Source: JABHCC01 sp034658635 (GTDB lineage Bacteria; Bacteroidota; Bacteroidia; Bacteroidales; UBA12481). Taken from it: a DNA stretch of 41,253 bases. The translations under genes were made by a program, and so were the position numbers. The notes under the pieces were generated by a model. The model worked only from the letters and a program-made list of their open reading frames with translations, was not told the origin of the DNA and ran no database searches. The DNA lies in contig JAYEFL010000109.1 of assembly GCA_034658635.1 (NCBI GenBank), positions 1-41,253 on the forward strand, given 5' to 3'. Positions 27,565 through 35,049 of this stretch are shown here, one piece after another. The stretch's first letter is position 1. Each line of letters starts with the position of its first letter.

Positions 27565-28511
27565 TGATTAGCAGAAGATTACTTAGGACAAAAACCTTGC
27601 AGGTTATATACGCTTATTACCTCTCTGATCAGCCTAATCTGGTCAAATTTGAAAAAGAGCTTCTGTTTTCCGTAGAGAAAACATACGAACTATACCACTA
27701 TCTATTATTACTTCTGGTTGATCTAGCAGAATATGCAGAATCCAGAATGGGTATTTCGAAGGCAAAATACTTCCCAACGCCTGAAGAAGCCAATCCAAAT
27801 ATGCGCTTCATCACAAATCCGGTAATTCTCGCAATAAGCAACAGTTCTGACTTTACCAGGTATTTGGGCACTCGCAAGATAAGTTGGGTTAATTATCCTG
27901 AGCTAACAAAGAAGTTTTATACGCAGTTATTAGAAGATCAAGTTTACCACGATTATATGGACCTACCGGAGGTCAGTTTCAAGAATCACAAAAACATTGT
28001 ACTCCATATACTATCAGAAATAATTGTTCCGAGTGAACTGTTTCAACAAATTCTGGAAGAAAAAAGCATCTATTGGAATGATGATATTGAGTTTTCTGGT
28101 ACTATGGCTTTAAAAACTATTGATAGTGCAAAGGAAAATAAGCAAATCAGACTTTTCCCCATGTATAAGAATACAGAGGACAAGGACTTCATGATAGATT
28201 TGTTCAGAAGGAGTATCCTGAAATCAGAAGAAACTCGTGAACTGATTAAAAAGTATGCAGACAACTGGGAGTTTGAGCGAATTGCGCGCATGGATATTTT
28301 CATCATGCAAATGGCACTTACTGAAGCAATTGAGTTCCCTTCAATACCAACCAAAGTAACATTTAACGAGTTTATTGAAATATCAAAATTTTACAGCACT
28401 GAAAAAAGCAGCACTTTTATTAATGGTATTCTTGATAAAGCTTTTCACAAGCTGAAGGCAGAAAATAAGATAAAGAAAACCGGACGTGGACTGATTGGTG
28501 AAGTTGATTAA
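27564..28511 (+). CDS. nusB: Transcription antitermination factor NusB, long Bacteroidota form
   Basis: 315 residues, about twice the length of E. coli NusB, as usual in Bacteroidota, where an N-terminal extension precedes the conserved all-helical domain. The start ISRRLLRTKTLQVIYAYY is the typical N-terminus. The C-terminal NusB domain (about 195-300) shows WEFERIARMDIFIMQMALTE, PTKVTFNEFIEISKFYS and FINGILDKAF. NusB binds boxA RNA together with NusE (S10) and promotes antitermination of rRNA operons. It heads the nusB-DUF1573-yajC-ybbR-coaE run conserved in the phylum. A strong promoter lies directly upstream. Confidence 0.95.
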   Translation: MISRRLLRTKTLQVIYAYYLSDQPNLVKFEKELLFSVEKTYELYHYLLLLLVDLAEYAESRMGISKAKYFPTPEEANPNMRFITNPVILAISNSSDFTRYLGTRKISWVNYPELTKKFYTQLLEDQVYHDYMDLPEVSFKNHKNIVLHILSEIIVPSELFQQILEEKSIYWNDDIEFSGTMALKTIDSAKENKQIRLFPMYKNTEDKDFMIDLFRRSILKSEETRELIKKYADNWEFERIARMDIFIMQMALTEAIEFPSIPTKVTFNEFIEISKFYSTEKSSTFINGILDKAFHKLKAENKIKKTGRGLIGEVD

Positions 28512-28519
28512 TAAAGGCC

Positions 28520-28549
28520 TTGTCTGAATTCGAAGAGTTTATAACTTTG
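28520..28549 (+). promoter_or_regulatory. Promoter of the DUF1573 gene (TTG-N19-TAACTTTG)
   Basis: TTG (28520-28522), 19 bases, TAACTTTG (28542-28549), starting 8 bases after the nusB stop. This full consensus match means DUF1573-yajC can be transcribed independently of nusB. Confidence 0.75.
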
Positions 28550-28574
28550 TGATCTCCTAAATTAGAAAGGAAAA

Positions 28575-29063
28575 ATGAAATTTATCAGCAATAACACAAT
28601 TCTCTTAATAGCAGTCATGGTTATAGGAAGTCTGCTAAGCGGCTGTAATAGCAAAGAGAAAAATGACCAAAATGATGATTCTGTATCACCTGATCTAATT
28701 ACTAACCCAATCACTGCATCAGGCAAGACAATCAAATCCGATTTACCAGTAATGGAATTCGAAACTGAGAAACATGATTATGGATTGATCATGCAAGGAG
28801 AAAAGGTAGCCCATACGTTCAAGTTCAAAAATGCAGGTGGTTCAGATCTCATAATCTCATCCGCTTCATCGACTTGTGGATGTACGGTTCCAACTTTCAG
28901 TAAGGAACCCATTAAGCCAGGCCAGACCGGCAAAATTGAGGTTGTTTTTGATTCTACGAACAGATCAGGAGCCACTCATAAGCAAGTAAAAATTCTCACA
29001 AATGCCCAGCCGAACACAATTGAATTAATCATTACGGCTGAAATATATGTTCCCGAAAAATAA
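28575..29063 (+). CDS. DUF1573 domain lipoprotein
   Basis: 162 residues with a lipoprotein signal ending LLSGC (Cys24). A short Asn/Asp/Lys-rich linker follows, then a single DUF1573 domain (about 60-160). It has the diagnostic HDYGLIMQGEKVAHTFKFKN, the STCGCTVPTF segment with a C-G-C motif, PGQTGKIEVVFDS and a final strand ending TAEIYVP. DUF1573 is an Ig-like beta-sandwich common in the Bacteroidota envelope, with no known enzymatic activity. The gene has its own promoter and ends 23 bases before yajC. Confidence 0.9.
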   Translation: MKFISNNTILLIAVMVIGSLLSGCNSKEKNDQNDDSVSPDLITNPITASGKTIKSDLPVMEFETEKHDYGLIMQGEKVAHTFKFKNAGGSDLIISSASSTCGCTVPTFSKEPIKPGQTGKIEVVFDSTNRSGATHKQVKILTNAQPNTIELIITAEIYVPEK

Positions 29064-29086
29064 CCCATCTAACTAAAGAATTAATT

Positions 29087-29419
29087 ATGTTATCATTCAT
29101 TCTATTGCAGGCAGCTACTGGCAAAGAAGCCAATCCGTACTCATCACTGATTTTCTTTGCAGCAATCATTCTGATTTTCTATTTCTTTATGATTCGTCCT
29201 CAAATGAAAAAGCAAAAAGACTTAAAGAATTACCGTGAAGCTCTTACAAAAGGAGATAAAATCATTACCTCTGGTGGCATTTACGGTAAGATTGCTGAAA
29301 TCAAAGACACAACTATTTTAGTTGAAATTGCCCCTGATATCCGGATCAAGGTTGACAAAGGCTCAATCGTCAGGAATGCTCAGGAGGCTGCCGAAGAACA
29401 ACAACAACAGAAAAAGTAA
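29087..29419 (+). CDS. yajC: Preprotein translocase accessory subunit YajC
   Basis: 110 residues. One membrane helix (LIFFAAIILIFYFFMI, about 21-36) is followed by RPQMKKQKD and a small beta domain (KGDKIITSGGIYGKIAEI...ILVEIAPDIRIKVDKGSI). This is the standard YajC layout. YajC joins SecDF and YidC at the inner membrane. The tail is Glu/Gln rich (EEQQQQKK). A strong intrinsic terminator begins 6 bases after the stop, so most transcripts from the DUF1573 promoter should end here. Confidence 0.95.
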   Translation: MLSFILLQAATGKEANPYSSLIFFAAIILIFYFFMIRPQMKKQKDLKNYREALTKGDKIITSGGIYGKIAEIKDTTILVEIAPDIRIKVDKGSIVRNAQEAAEEQQQQKK

Positions 29420-29425
29420 TTTTAT

Positions 29426-29451
29426 CGGTTCCTTCGGGAGCCGTTTTTTTT
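29426..29451 (+). terminator. Intrinsic terminator with UUCG tetraloop after yajC
   Basis: A 7-bp stem CGGTTCC / GGAGCCG (one G-T wobble) closed by the extra-stable TTCG loop, followed by eight T residues (29444-29451). The ybbR ATG at 29454 lies two bases after the T-tract. Confidence 0.88.
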
Positions 29452-29453
29452 AT

Positions 29454-30458
29454 ATGGCAAAAACCAGGTTTATACAAAAGATTACCGGCAAGGTTGAGAT
29501 GGCCAAGCATAAGATGAACAAAAAGCTTGTGGTATTTCTTGTTTTTGGAGGCATTGCCACCTTCTTTTGGTTTCTGCGTGCTCTGGAACAAAACTATATT
29601 ACTCAAATTAATCATCCGGTTGTTTACATTAACTTCCCGGATGACCTGGTGCTGATTAAGGAACTTCCCAAAAGAATTTCTCTCGAAATAGAAGGAGAAG
29701 GGAACGCTATTCTGAGACATAACTGGGATATAGCCAAAACCCCTGTCAGAATATCCTTTAATCAGGTTTATCGCGACAAACTACCTCAGGAGAATAACTT
29801 CCTTATTTCAGTTCTTACCAGCCATCTCAAGCCAACGGTAGAGACTCAACTGAGTAATTTTAAAGTGCTCCGAATCAAGCCCGACAGTTTGAGTTTTCAT
29901 TTTTCTGAAAGCAGCACAAAAAGGGTTCCGGTCATAGCCGACCTTAAACTGGATTTGGAAAAACAATTTATGATCAGAGACAGGATTATGATTCAACCGG
30001 ATAGTGTTGACATTAGCGGTCCTACTGCGATTATTGATACTATAAACAGCATTTCAACTACAGATCTGAAATTCAAAAAATTGGATCACTCTGTTAAAAG
30101 AAACCTGAGTTTGGTTAACCCTCACAATCTTCTGACAATATCTGCCAAAAGAGTTGCAGTTGAAATCCTGGTAGAACAGTATACAGAAAAAAGTTTATCA
30201 GTTCCAATCGAAGGAATTAATGTTCCTGACTCGGTTCATCTAAAAACATTCCCTGCACACGTTCAGGTTACTTTCCGCGTAGTAATCTCAGCTTTTGACC
30301 TTATCCAGACCCAGGATTTTCGTATTGCTGCTGATTATCTGGAAATATCCTCTGCCACTCTTACTAAAATCAAGCCGCGCATACTCATGGCACCTGGTTT
30401 GATAGAGAATCCCAGAATCAATCCTGAATTGGTCGATTATTTACTTGAGCAAAAATGA
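29454..30458 (+). CDS. YbbR-domain membrane protein (CdaR-like)
   Basis: 334 residues from the ATG at 29454. The open frame extends upstream into yajC, but that part is out of frame with a known gene and lacks YbbR features. ATGs at 29499 and 29514 are also possible starts. A short basic N-terminus is followed by one membrane helix (LVVFLVFGGIATFFWFLRAL) and then the sequence HPVVYINFPDD typical of Bacteroidota YbbR proteins. Repeated YbbR-like beta domains follow (for example QPDSVDISGPTAIID). In Firmicutes the homologue regulates the cyclic di-AMP cyclase CdaA; that role is not shown here. The 3' end overlaps coaE as ATGA. A terminator sits directly before the start. Confidence 0.88.
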   Translation: MAKTRFIQKITGKVEMAKHKMNKKLVVFLVFGGIATFFWFLRALEQNYITQINHPVVYINFPDDLVLIKELPKRISLEIEGEGNAILRHNWDIAKTPVRISFNQVYRDKLPQENNFLISVLTSHLKPTVETQLSNFKVLRIKPDSLSFHFSESSTKRVPVIADLKLDLEKQFMIRDRIMIQPDSVDISGPTAIIDTINSISTTDLKFKKLDHSVKRNLSLVNPHNLLTISAKRVAVEILVEQYTEKSLSVPIEGINVPDSVHLKTFPAHVQVTFRVVISAFDLIQTQDFRIAADYLEISSATLTKIKPRILMAPGLIENPRINPELVDYLLEQK

Positions 30459-31039
30459 TCACAGTAGGACTTACGGGTGGAATTGGCAGTGGGAAATCTT
30501 ATGTCGCACAGGTTTTCGAGAACCTGAATATACCTGTCTTTAACTCTGATAATCAGGCTAAATTAGCATATTCGGACACTGGGGTTCAAAAAGAAGTGCG
30601 ACAACTACTTGGATCCGAAAGCATAATCGAGGGACAGCCAAATACAAGTTTTATTGCCGCAAAGGTTTTCCGCCACTCAGGTATTTTAGCTCAACTGAAT
30701 GCCATAATACACCCCTGGCTTGACAAGCGGTTTCGATTGTGGGCAGACAGTATGTCAGGAAACCCCTACCTGATCAAGGAGGCTGCAATTATCTTTGAAA
30801 CAGGATTATATCGCAAGTTGGATTTTACAATCTGTGTAACCGCTCCTGAAAAAACCCGAATTTCACGAATAAGAATCCGGGATGGTTTTTCAGAAGAAGT
30901 TATAATAAAAAGGATGGAGCATCAATGGCTGGATGAAAAGAAAACTCCCCTGACAGATTTTGTCATTAACAATGATGGGAAACAGCTTATCATCCCACAA
31001 ATTCTTCAAATACATCAAACCTTAATCAATAAATCATAA
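30455..31039 (+). CDS. coaE: Dephospho-CoA kinase
   Basis: 194 residues. The P-loop GGIGSGKS is at residues 8-15, near the N-terminus as expected. NIPVFNSDNQAKLAY is the dephospho-CoA site (family V-x-D-A-D-x-x-A; here N-S-D-N-Q-A). HPWLDKRF, EAAIIFETGLY and the lid segment RIRDGFSEEVIIKRMEHQW are also typical. The enzyme catalyses the last step of coenzyme A synthesis. Its ATG overlaps the ybbR stop (ATGA), and its TAA overlaps the next ATG (TAATG), so it is coupled on both sides. Confidence 0.95.
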   Translation: MITVGLTGGIGSGKSYVAQVFENLNIPVFNSDNQAKLAYSDTGVQKEVRQLLGSESIIEGQPNTSFIAAKVFRHSGILAQLNAIIHPWLDKRFRLWADSMSGNPYLIKEAAIIFETGLYRKLDFTICVTAPEKTRISRIRIRDGFSEEVIIKRMEHQWLDEKKTPLTDFVINNDGKQLIIPQILQIHQTLINKS

Positions 31040-31773
31040 TGGGAAGAAGTTTCGGAAAATGGATAGGCGGAGGTCTGGGATGGGCATTTATGGGACCACT
31101 TGGTGGTCTGATAGGCTTTGCAATCGGATCAATGCTGGATGGAGGAAATAATGGCAGACAAATAATCCGCAACCCACAAGCTGGTGAAACGAGAAGAGGA
31201 GACTTCATGAGTAGCCTTATCGTGCTGGTGGCAGCCGTTATGAAAGCTGATGGGAAAATTATGAAGTCTGAGCTGGATTATGTGAAAATAAATTTTAATC
31301 AAAGCTTCGGCCCGGAAGCAGCTAAGGAAGCTACTCAAATATTAAAAGACTTATTAAAAAAGAATATTCCAGTAGAAGAAGTTAGCAGACAAATAGCTCG
31401 TCATATGGATTACAGCAGCCGTTTGCAACTGCTTCACTTTCTTTTCGGTATTTCAAAAGCAGATGGGCATGTTAGCAACGATGAATTGAAGCTGATCGAA
31501 AGGATTTCTTATTACCTGGGTATCAATTCGAGTGACTTAAATTCTATCAAAGGTACATTTCATGACAATCTCGAATCAGCATATACAATCCTTGAGATTG
31601 ATGAAAACGCATCTGATGATGAGTTGAAAAAAGCCTACCGCAAAATGGCAGTTAAATATCACCCTGATAAAGTAGCCTACCTGGGGGATGATATTAAAAA
31701 GAAAGCAACTGAAAAGTTTAAAAAACTTAATAGTGCTTATGAACGTATTAAAAAAGAACGTGGAATAAGCTAA
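31039..31773 (+). CDS. TerB-DnaJ (DjlA-like) co-chaperone
   Basis: 244 residues. The N-terminus (about 8-36, IGGGLGWAFMGPLGGLIGFAIG) is a glycine-zipper-type hydrophobic segment that may insert in a membrane. A TerB-like helical domain (about 55-165) has the paired acidic motifs KADGKIMKSELDYV and KADGHVSNDELKLI. A C-terminal J domain (about 178-240) keeps the HPD tripeptide (208-210) needed to stimulate DnaK ATPase. This is the arrangement of DjlA, an envelope-associated DnaK partner. Its start codon shares a base with the coaE stop. Confidence 0.92.
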   Translation: MGRSFGKWIGGGLGWAFMGPLGGLIGFAIGSMLDGGNNGRQIIRNPQAGETRRGDFMSSLIVLVAAVMKADGKIMKSELDYVKINFNQSFGPEAAKEATQILKDLLKKNIPVEEVSRQIARHMDYSSRLQLLHFLFGISKADGHVSNDELKLIERISYYLGINSSDLNSIKGTFHDNLESAYTILEIDENASDDELKKAYRKMAVKYHPDKVAYLGDDIKKKATEKFKKLNSAYERIKKERGIS

Positions 31774-31779
31774 TTATAA

Positions 31780-31787
31780 TATATTTG
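31780..31787 (+). promoter_or_regulatory. -7 box upstream of DUF5606 gene
   Basis: TATATTTG matches TAnnTTTG exactly, 26 bases before the ATG at 31814. No TTG is seen at the usual -33 distance. Confidence 0.4.
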
Positions 31788-31813
31788 CGCATAATTTTGA
31801 AAAAAGAGATTAT

Positions 31814-32302
31814 ATGAATATCAAAGACATTCTTACCATATCAGGACAACCGGGCCTTTACAAAATGATTTCTCAAGGCAAAAATGCAGTAATTGTAGAA
31901 AGTCTTGAAACTGGAAAACGCATGCCATCTCATGCCAGTAATCGCATCAGTGCCCTTGAAGATATTTCAGTATTTACCGATTCTGAAGAGCTACCTCTGA
32001 AAGACCTGTTTGTGAAAATATATACCAAAGAAAACGGACAGCAATCTGCAAACCCGAAAAAGATGACAGGAGAAGCCCTGAAAGAGTATTTTGCTGAGCT
32101 GGTGCCTGATTACGATAGGGACAGAGTCTATGTAAGCGACATGAAGAAAGCTATTCAGTGGTACAATCTACTGATTTCAAAGGGGATGCTGAATATTGAG
32201 AAGGACCAGGAGATTGAAGAAGTCGAAAAAGGCGAAAAGGTTGAAAAGGTTGAAGAGCTTGAAACTAAAGACCAGACCAACGAAGAAGCGAAAAAAGATT
32301 AA
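31814..32302 (+). CDS. DUF5606 family protein with repetitive acidic tail
   Basis: 162 residues. The first 125 or so match the Bacteroidota DUF5606 family: MNIKDILTISGQPGLYK, SLETGKRMPSHASNRISALED and an MKKAIQWYNLLISKGML helix. Family members appear to be small cytoplasmic proteins of unknown function; the N-terminal part resembles an SH3-like barrel. The last 35 residues are a Glu/Lys-rich tail coded by 9-bp repeats (32222-32266). The stop lies in TTAA, shared with the convergent mazG gene. Confidence 0.85.
   Translation: MNIKDILTISGQPGLYKMISQGKNAVIVESLETGKRMPSHASNRISALEDISVFTDSEELPLKDLFVKIYTKENGQQSANPKKMTGEALKEYFAELVPDYDRDRVYVSDMKKAIQWYNLLISKGMLNIEKDQEIEEVEKGEKVEKVEELETKDQTNEEAKKD
32222..32266 (+). 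repeat. 9-bp coding repeat in the DUF5606 tail
   Basis: Five degenerate 9-base units of the form (G/C)TT-GAA-AAG, each encoding Val/Gly/Leu-Glu-Lys/Glu. It has the same period, and similar Glu/Lys output, as the repeat in the S9 peptidase gene at the left edge. Confidence 0.65.
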
Positions 32303-33090
32303 TCGTCAGCTCTTTTTGCTTCCTCCCAGTATTGATTCATTTCTTCTAAATTCATTCCTCTCAGATCTCTGCCTTTCAGAAGAGTTTTATCTTCCAGGTA
32401 ACTGAATCTTTTGATGAACTTTAAATTAGTTTTTTCAAGTGCATTCTCAGGATTGATCCCATACAGTCTTGCCGCATTGATTAAGGAAAAGAAAACATCT
32501 CCAAACTCCTTTTGAACCTCTTCAGAATCAGGATTATGAAGCATCTCTTTCTTCAGCTCCTGAATTTCCTCAAAAACTTTATCCCAAACTTGCTCCCGCT
32601 CATCCCAATCAAAACCTATTCCTCTGGCCTTATCCTGAATTCTGTATGCCTTAATTATTGCGGGTAGCCCTGAAGGAATTCCACCCAAGACACGTTTTTT
32701 CTTACCTTCCAGGAGTTTTAGTTTCTCCCAATTTTCCGCGACTTCACGGGCATCATCTACTTTAACATCTCCAAAGATATGGGGATGTCTGAAAACCAGC
32801 TTATCATTAATCTTATCCAATACCTGAGCAAGTGTAAATGCCTTCTTTTCAGCAGCAATTTTAGCGTAAAAAACTATATGAAGAATCAGATCTCCCAGCT
32901 CCTCTCTAATACCCTCAGCACTTTCAGCAATGATTGCATCAGACAATTCATAACACTCCTCGATTGTTAATGTCCGGAGGCTTTCCCAGGTTTGTTCCTT
33001 ATCCCATGGACATTCAACACGTAAACGATCCATAATATCCAATAATCTGTTGAAAGCCTCCAGGGTCTCTTCCCTAATAGAACTAATCAT
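32299..33090 (-). CDS. mazG: Nucleoside triphosphate pyrophosphohydrolase MazG
   Basis: 263 residues with two MazG domains, as in E. coli MazG. The first (about 10-115) has LRVECPWDKEQTWESL, the metal-binding EECYELSDA and EELGDLILHIVFYA. The second (about 140-240) has IGFDWDEREQVWDKV and EFGDVFFSLINAAR. The enzyme hydrolyses NTPs to NMP and pyrophosphate, which limits damaged nucleotides and ppGpp precursors. It overlaps the upstream DUF62 gene by 8 bases, so the two are an operon. It is convergent with DUF5606. Confidence 0.95.
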   Translation of the reverse strand: MISSIREETLEAFNRLLDIMDRLRVECPWDKEQTWESLRTLTIEECYELSDAIIAESAEGIREELGDLILHIVFYAKIAAEKKAFTLAQVLDKINDKLVFRHPHIFGDVKVDDAREVAENWEKLKLLEGKKKRVLGGIPSGLPAIIKAYRIQDKARGIGFDWDEREQVWDKVFEEIQELKKEMLHNPDSEEVQKEFGDVFFSLINAARLYGINPENALEKTNLKFIKRFSYLEDKTLLKGRDLRGMNLEEMNQYWEEAKRADD

Positions 33091-33904
33091 AGAATTTAAT
33101 TTTAATTGTTGACCCGGGCTCTAATCCAAGAAGTTCCGATATACTACCATGAACAATGGCGAACTCCAAAAAGTTTAAGGCATTGAACAAAGCCAGCATT
33201 TCTCCGGGCTCAGTTTCCAGATATCCGGTATTTATTTTATCCAGACGATAGTGATTACTAATTATATAGATCTCAAACCTTTTCCCCTGCCTGCTTCTGT
33301 CAAATAGGTCTTTACTAATATTGCTTATTGCGTTGCCGTAGGAATCAATGTATATGACTCTGCCAATGAGGCTTTGGTCCTGAATTACCGGCAACCATGG
33401 AGAACTCAATACTAATTCGGGCTGATCAGGGCCCAATTCTTCAAGAGGCAATTCCATAACAAGGGCCAAAGCAATTATGGGGAAAAGTCCTAATTCAGGA
33501 AATGACGGAAACACATGTCCATTAACAATACCAATCATTTTTTTTATCTTATTGAAAACATCTGGCGTAATTCGCAAACAAAATTCAGGTTTATCGTCAA
33601 CTACTAAGCCCAGAACAGAATCCTCCCAAGCTATAAGATACCTTCCTTTAGTCTTCACTAATAGCGGGAAAACATCGGGTTTGTTTCCCTGATTCACTAA
33701 AAACAGATGTATCGACCCGGGAGGAAATTCAGGTATGACACTCCTGACGATAAAAGCCCCTTCAAGTGTCCTGAAAGGCAGAATCTTATCTCCGGCTTCA
33801 ACCAGTCTTACATCAGGCAGCAAACTATATAACCGGCCTTTCAACATGCCTGAATAATAATCCTGCCGATTCCAGTCACTCGTTATGGTTACAATTCTCA
33901 ACAA
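33083..33904 (-). CDS. Divergent DUF62 / SAM hydroxide adenosyltransferase-like protein
   Basis: 273 residues. The overall layout follows DUF62 (S-adenosylmethionine hydroxide adenosyltransferase, related to SAM chlorinase/fluorinase): RIVTITSDWNRQDYYSGMLKG at the N-terminus (usually TLTTDFG..D.YVG..KG), LVEAGDKILPF, and a C-terminal beta-barrel with RVIYIDSYGNAISNI. Family motifs are altered: the V-D-P-G-V-G segment is LVNQGNKP, and the P-D-N-G segment is WEDSVLG. Activity is therefore uncertain. There is no ATG before the first core strand and an in-frame TAA lies 12 bases upstream of the frame, so the start must be a TTG (33904 or 33901). It is followed by mazG with an 8-base overlap. Confidence 0.75.
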   Translation of the reverse strand: MLRIVTITSDWNRQDYYSGMLKGRLYSLLPDVRLVEAGDKILPFRTLEGAFIVRSVIPEFPPGSIHLFLVNQGNKPDVFPLLVKTKGRYLIAWEDSVLGLVVDDKPEFCLRITPDVFNKIKKMIGIVNGHVFPSFPELGLFPIIALALVMELPLEELGPDQPELVLSSPWLPVIQDQSLIGRVIYIDSYGNAISNISKDLFDRSRQGKRFEIYIISNHYRLDKINTGYLETEPGEMLALFNALNFLEFAIVHGSISELLGLEPGSTIKIKFYD

Positions 33905-33984
33905 GATTTCGTATTTTTACCAATGAATTTTCCGGTTAATGCGGAGTTTATCCCGGCTAAAATTAATGATTCTGACCCAGATTT

Positions 33985-34938
33985 ATGAGTGAAAAGACCA
34001 TATTTTTAAAAGCTGTTGATCCTCTTCTGTTGTATGGCACGAATAACCAACTACTACAGGTCCTCCAAAGCTTCTACTCTAAAATAAAGATTGTTGCCCG
34101 TGGTGATAAACTAAAGGCTATTGGCCCCAAAGAAGAAATAAACCGATTTGTGAGTACCATGGAAATGGTCTTTTCTCATATCGAACAGCATAATAGCCTT
34201 ACAGCAGCTGATTTGGAAGAAATTCTATTTGAGGATAAGCAACCTGAAAATGGTAAGATTCATAATGATAATGATAATGAAATTCTGATTTTCGGACAAA
34301 ACGGAAAATCAATACGGGCCAGAAATCATCATCAGAAAGAGATGGTGAAAAAGTTCAAAACCCACGACCTGATTATAGCAACTGGGCCTGCCGGATCAGG
34401 AAAAACATATATGGCTGTTGCTCTGGCTATCAGAGCTCTGAGGAATCGTGAAGTAAAGCGAATCATTCTCAGTCGTCCTGCTGTTGAATCCGGTGAACAA
34501 CTGGGATTTCTCCCTGGCGACCTGAAGGAAAAACTGGATCCTTATCTCCAACCACTTTACGATGCCCTTCTGGATATGATGCCAGCGCGCAAGCTCAATG
34601 ACCTGATGGACAATAATATTATTCAGATAGCCCCGCTGGCATTTATGAGAGGTCGCACACTGGAAAACTGTTTTGTCATTCTTGATGAGGCTCAGAATGC
34701 TACCATCGGCCAGCTAAAAATGTTCCTTACAAGAATGGGAGAAAATGCCAAATTCATAGTCACTGGCGATGTTACTCAGGTAGATTTGCCTAAACAAGTA
34801 AAATCAGGCCTGCTACATGCCAGAGAACTACTGAGCAATATCAAAGGAATATCAATGATAGAATTCGACCAAAAAGATATTATCAGACATAAACTGGTGC
34901 AAAAAATAGTCGACGCATACGAAACGAATGACGAATGA
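33985..34938 (+). CDS. phoH: PhoH-family ATPase
   Basis: 317 residues. An N-terminal domain (about 1-115) with a KH-like character is followed by the PhoH ATPase domain. Walker A is GPAGSGKT (134-141). The family's SRPAVESGEQLGFLPGDLKEK, APLAFMRGRTL, Walker B CFVILDEAQN, TRMGENAKFIVTGD and QVDLP are all present. PhoH proteins are cytoplasmic P-loop NTPases linked to RNA metabolism. The final residues (ETNDE) and the stop codon are encoded by the first copies of a 7-bp repeat, so the repeat appears to have invaded or grown from the gene end. Confidence 0.95.
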   Translation: MSEKTIFLKAVDPLLLYGTNNQLLQVLQSFYSKIKIVARGDKLKAIGPKEEINRFVSTMEMVFSHIEQHNSLTAADLEEILFEDKQPENGKIHNDNDNEILIFGQNGKSIRARNHHQKEMVKKFKTHDLIIATGPAGSGKTYMAVALAIRALRNREVKRIILSRPAVESGEQLGFLPGDLKEKLDPYLQPLYDALLDMMPARKLNDLMDNNIIQIAPLAFMRGRTLENCFVILDEAQNATIGQLKMFLTRMGENAKFIVTGDVTQVDLPKQVKSGLLHARELLSNIKGISMIEFDQKDIIRHKLVQKIVDAYETNDE

Positions 34939-34967
34939 CGAAAGACGAATAACGAATGACGAAAGAC
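34924..34967 (+). repeat. 7-bp tandem repeat across the phoH stop codon
   Basis: Six consecutive 7-base units (ACGAATG, ACGAATG, ACGAAAG, ACGAATA, ACGAATG, ACGAAAG) plus two bases. The phoH TGA (34936-34938) lies inside the array. An inverted repeat follows immediately. Confidence 0.85.
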
Positions 34968-34968
34968 C

Positions 34969-35022
34969 CTTCAACTCCGCTCAGGGACCGATACTTTTCC
35001 CGGTGGCTGAGCGGAGTCGAAG
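34969..35022. repeat. REP-like extragenic inverted repeat upstream of purC
   Basis: A 22-base left arm (34969-34990, core ACTCCGCTCAG) and right arm (35001-35022, core CTGAGCGGAGT) pair at 19 of 22 positions around a 10-base loop. The core CTGAGCGGAGTCGAAG is a repeat I have seen scattered through Bacteroidota intergenic regions. No T-tract follows on either side, so it is not a standard terminator. It may be mobile like REP/BIME elements, or may affect RNA stability between phoH and purC. Confidence 0.75.
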
Positions 35023-35049
35023 CCCTGAAAACTGAAAACCTCTTATATT

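Noticed and set aside
29322..29453. Longer ybbR start overlapping yajC
   Set aside because: The extension overlaps yajC in another frame, would be translated through the terminator hairpin, and lacks YbbR-like sequence before the membrane helix.
34969..35022. Intrinsic terminator of phoH
   Set aside because: The hairpin is long and GC-rich but has no T-tract on either side.
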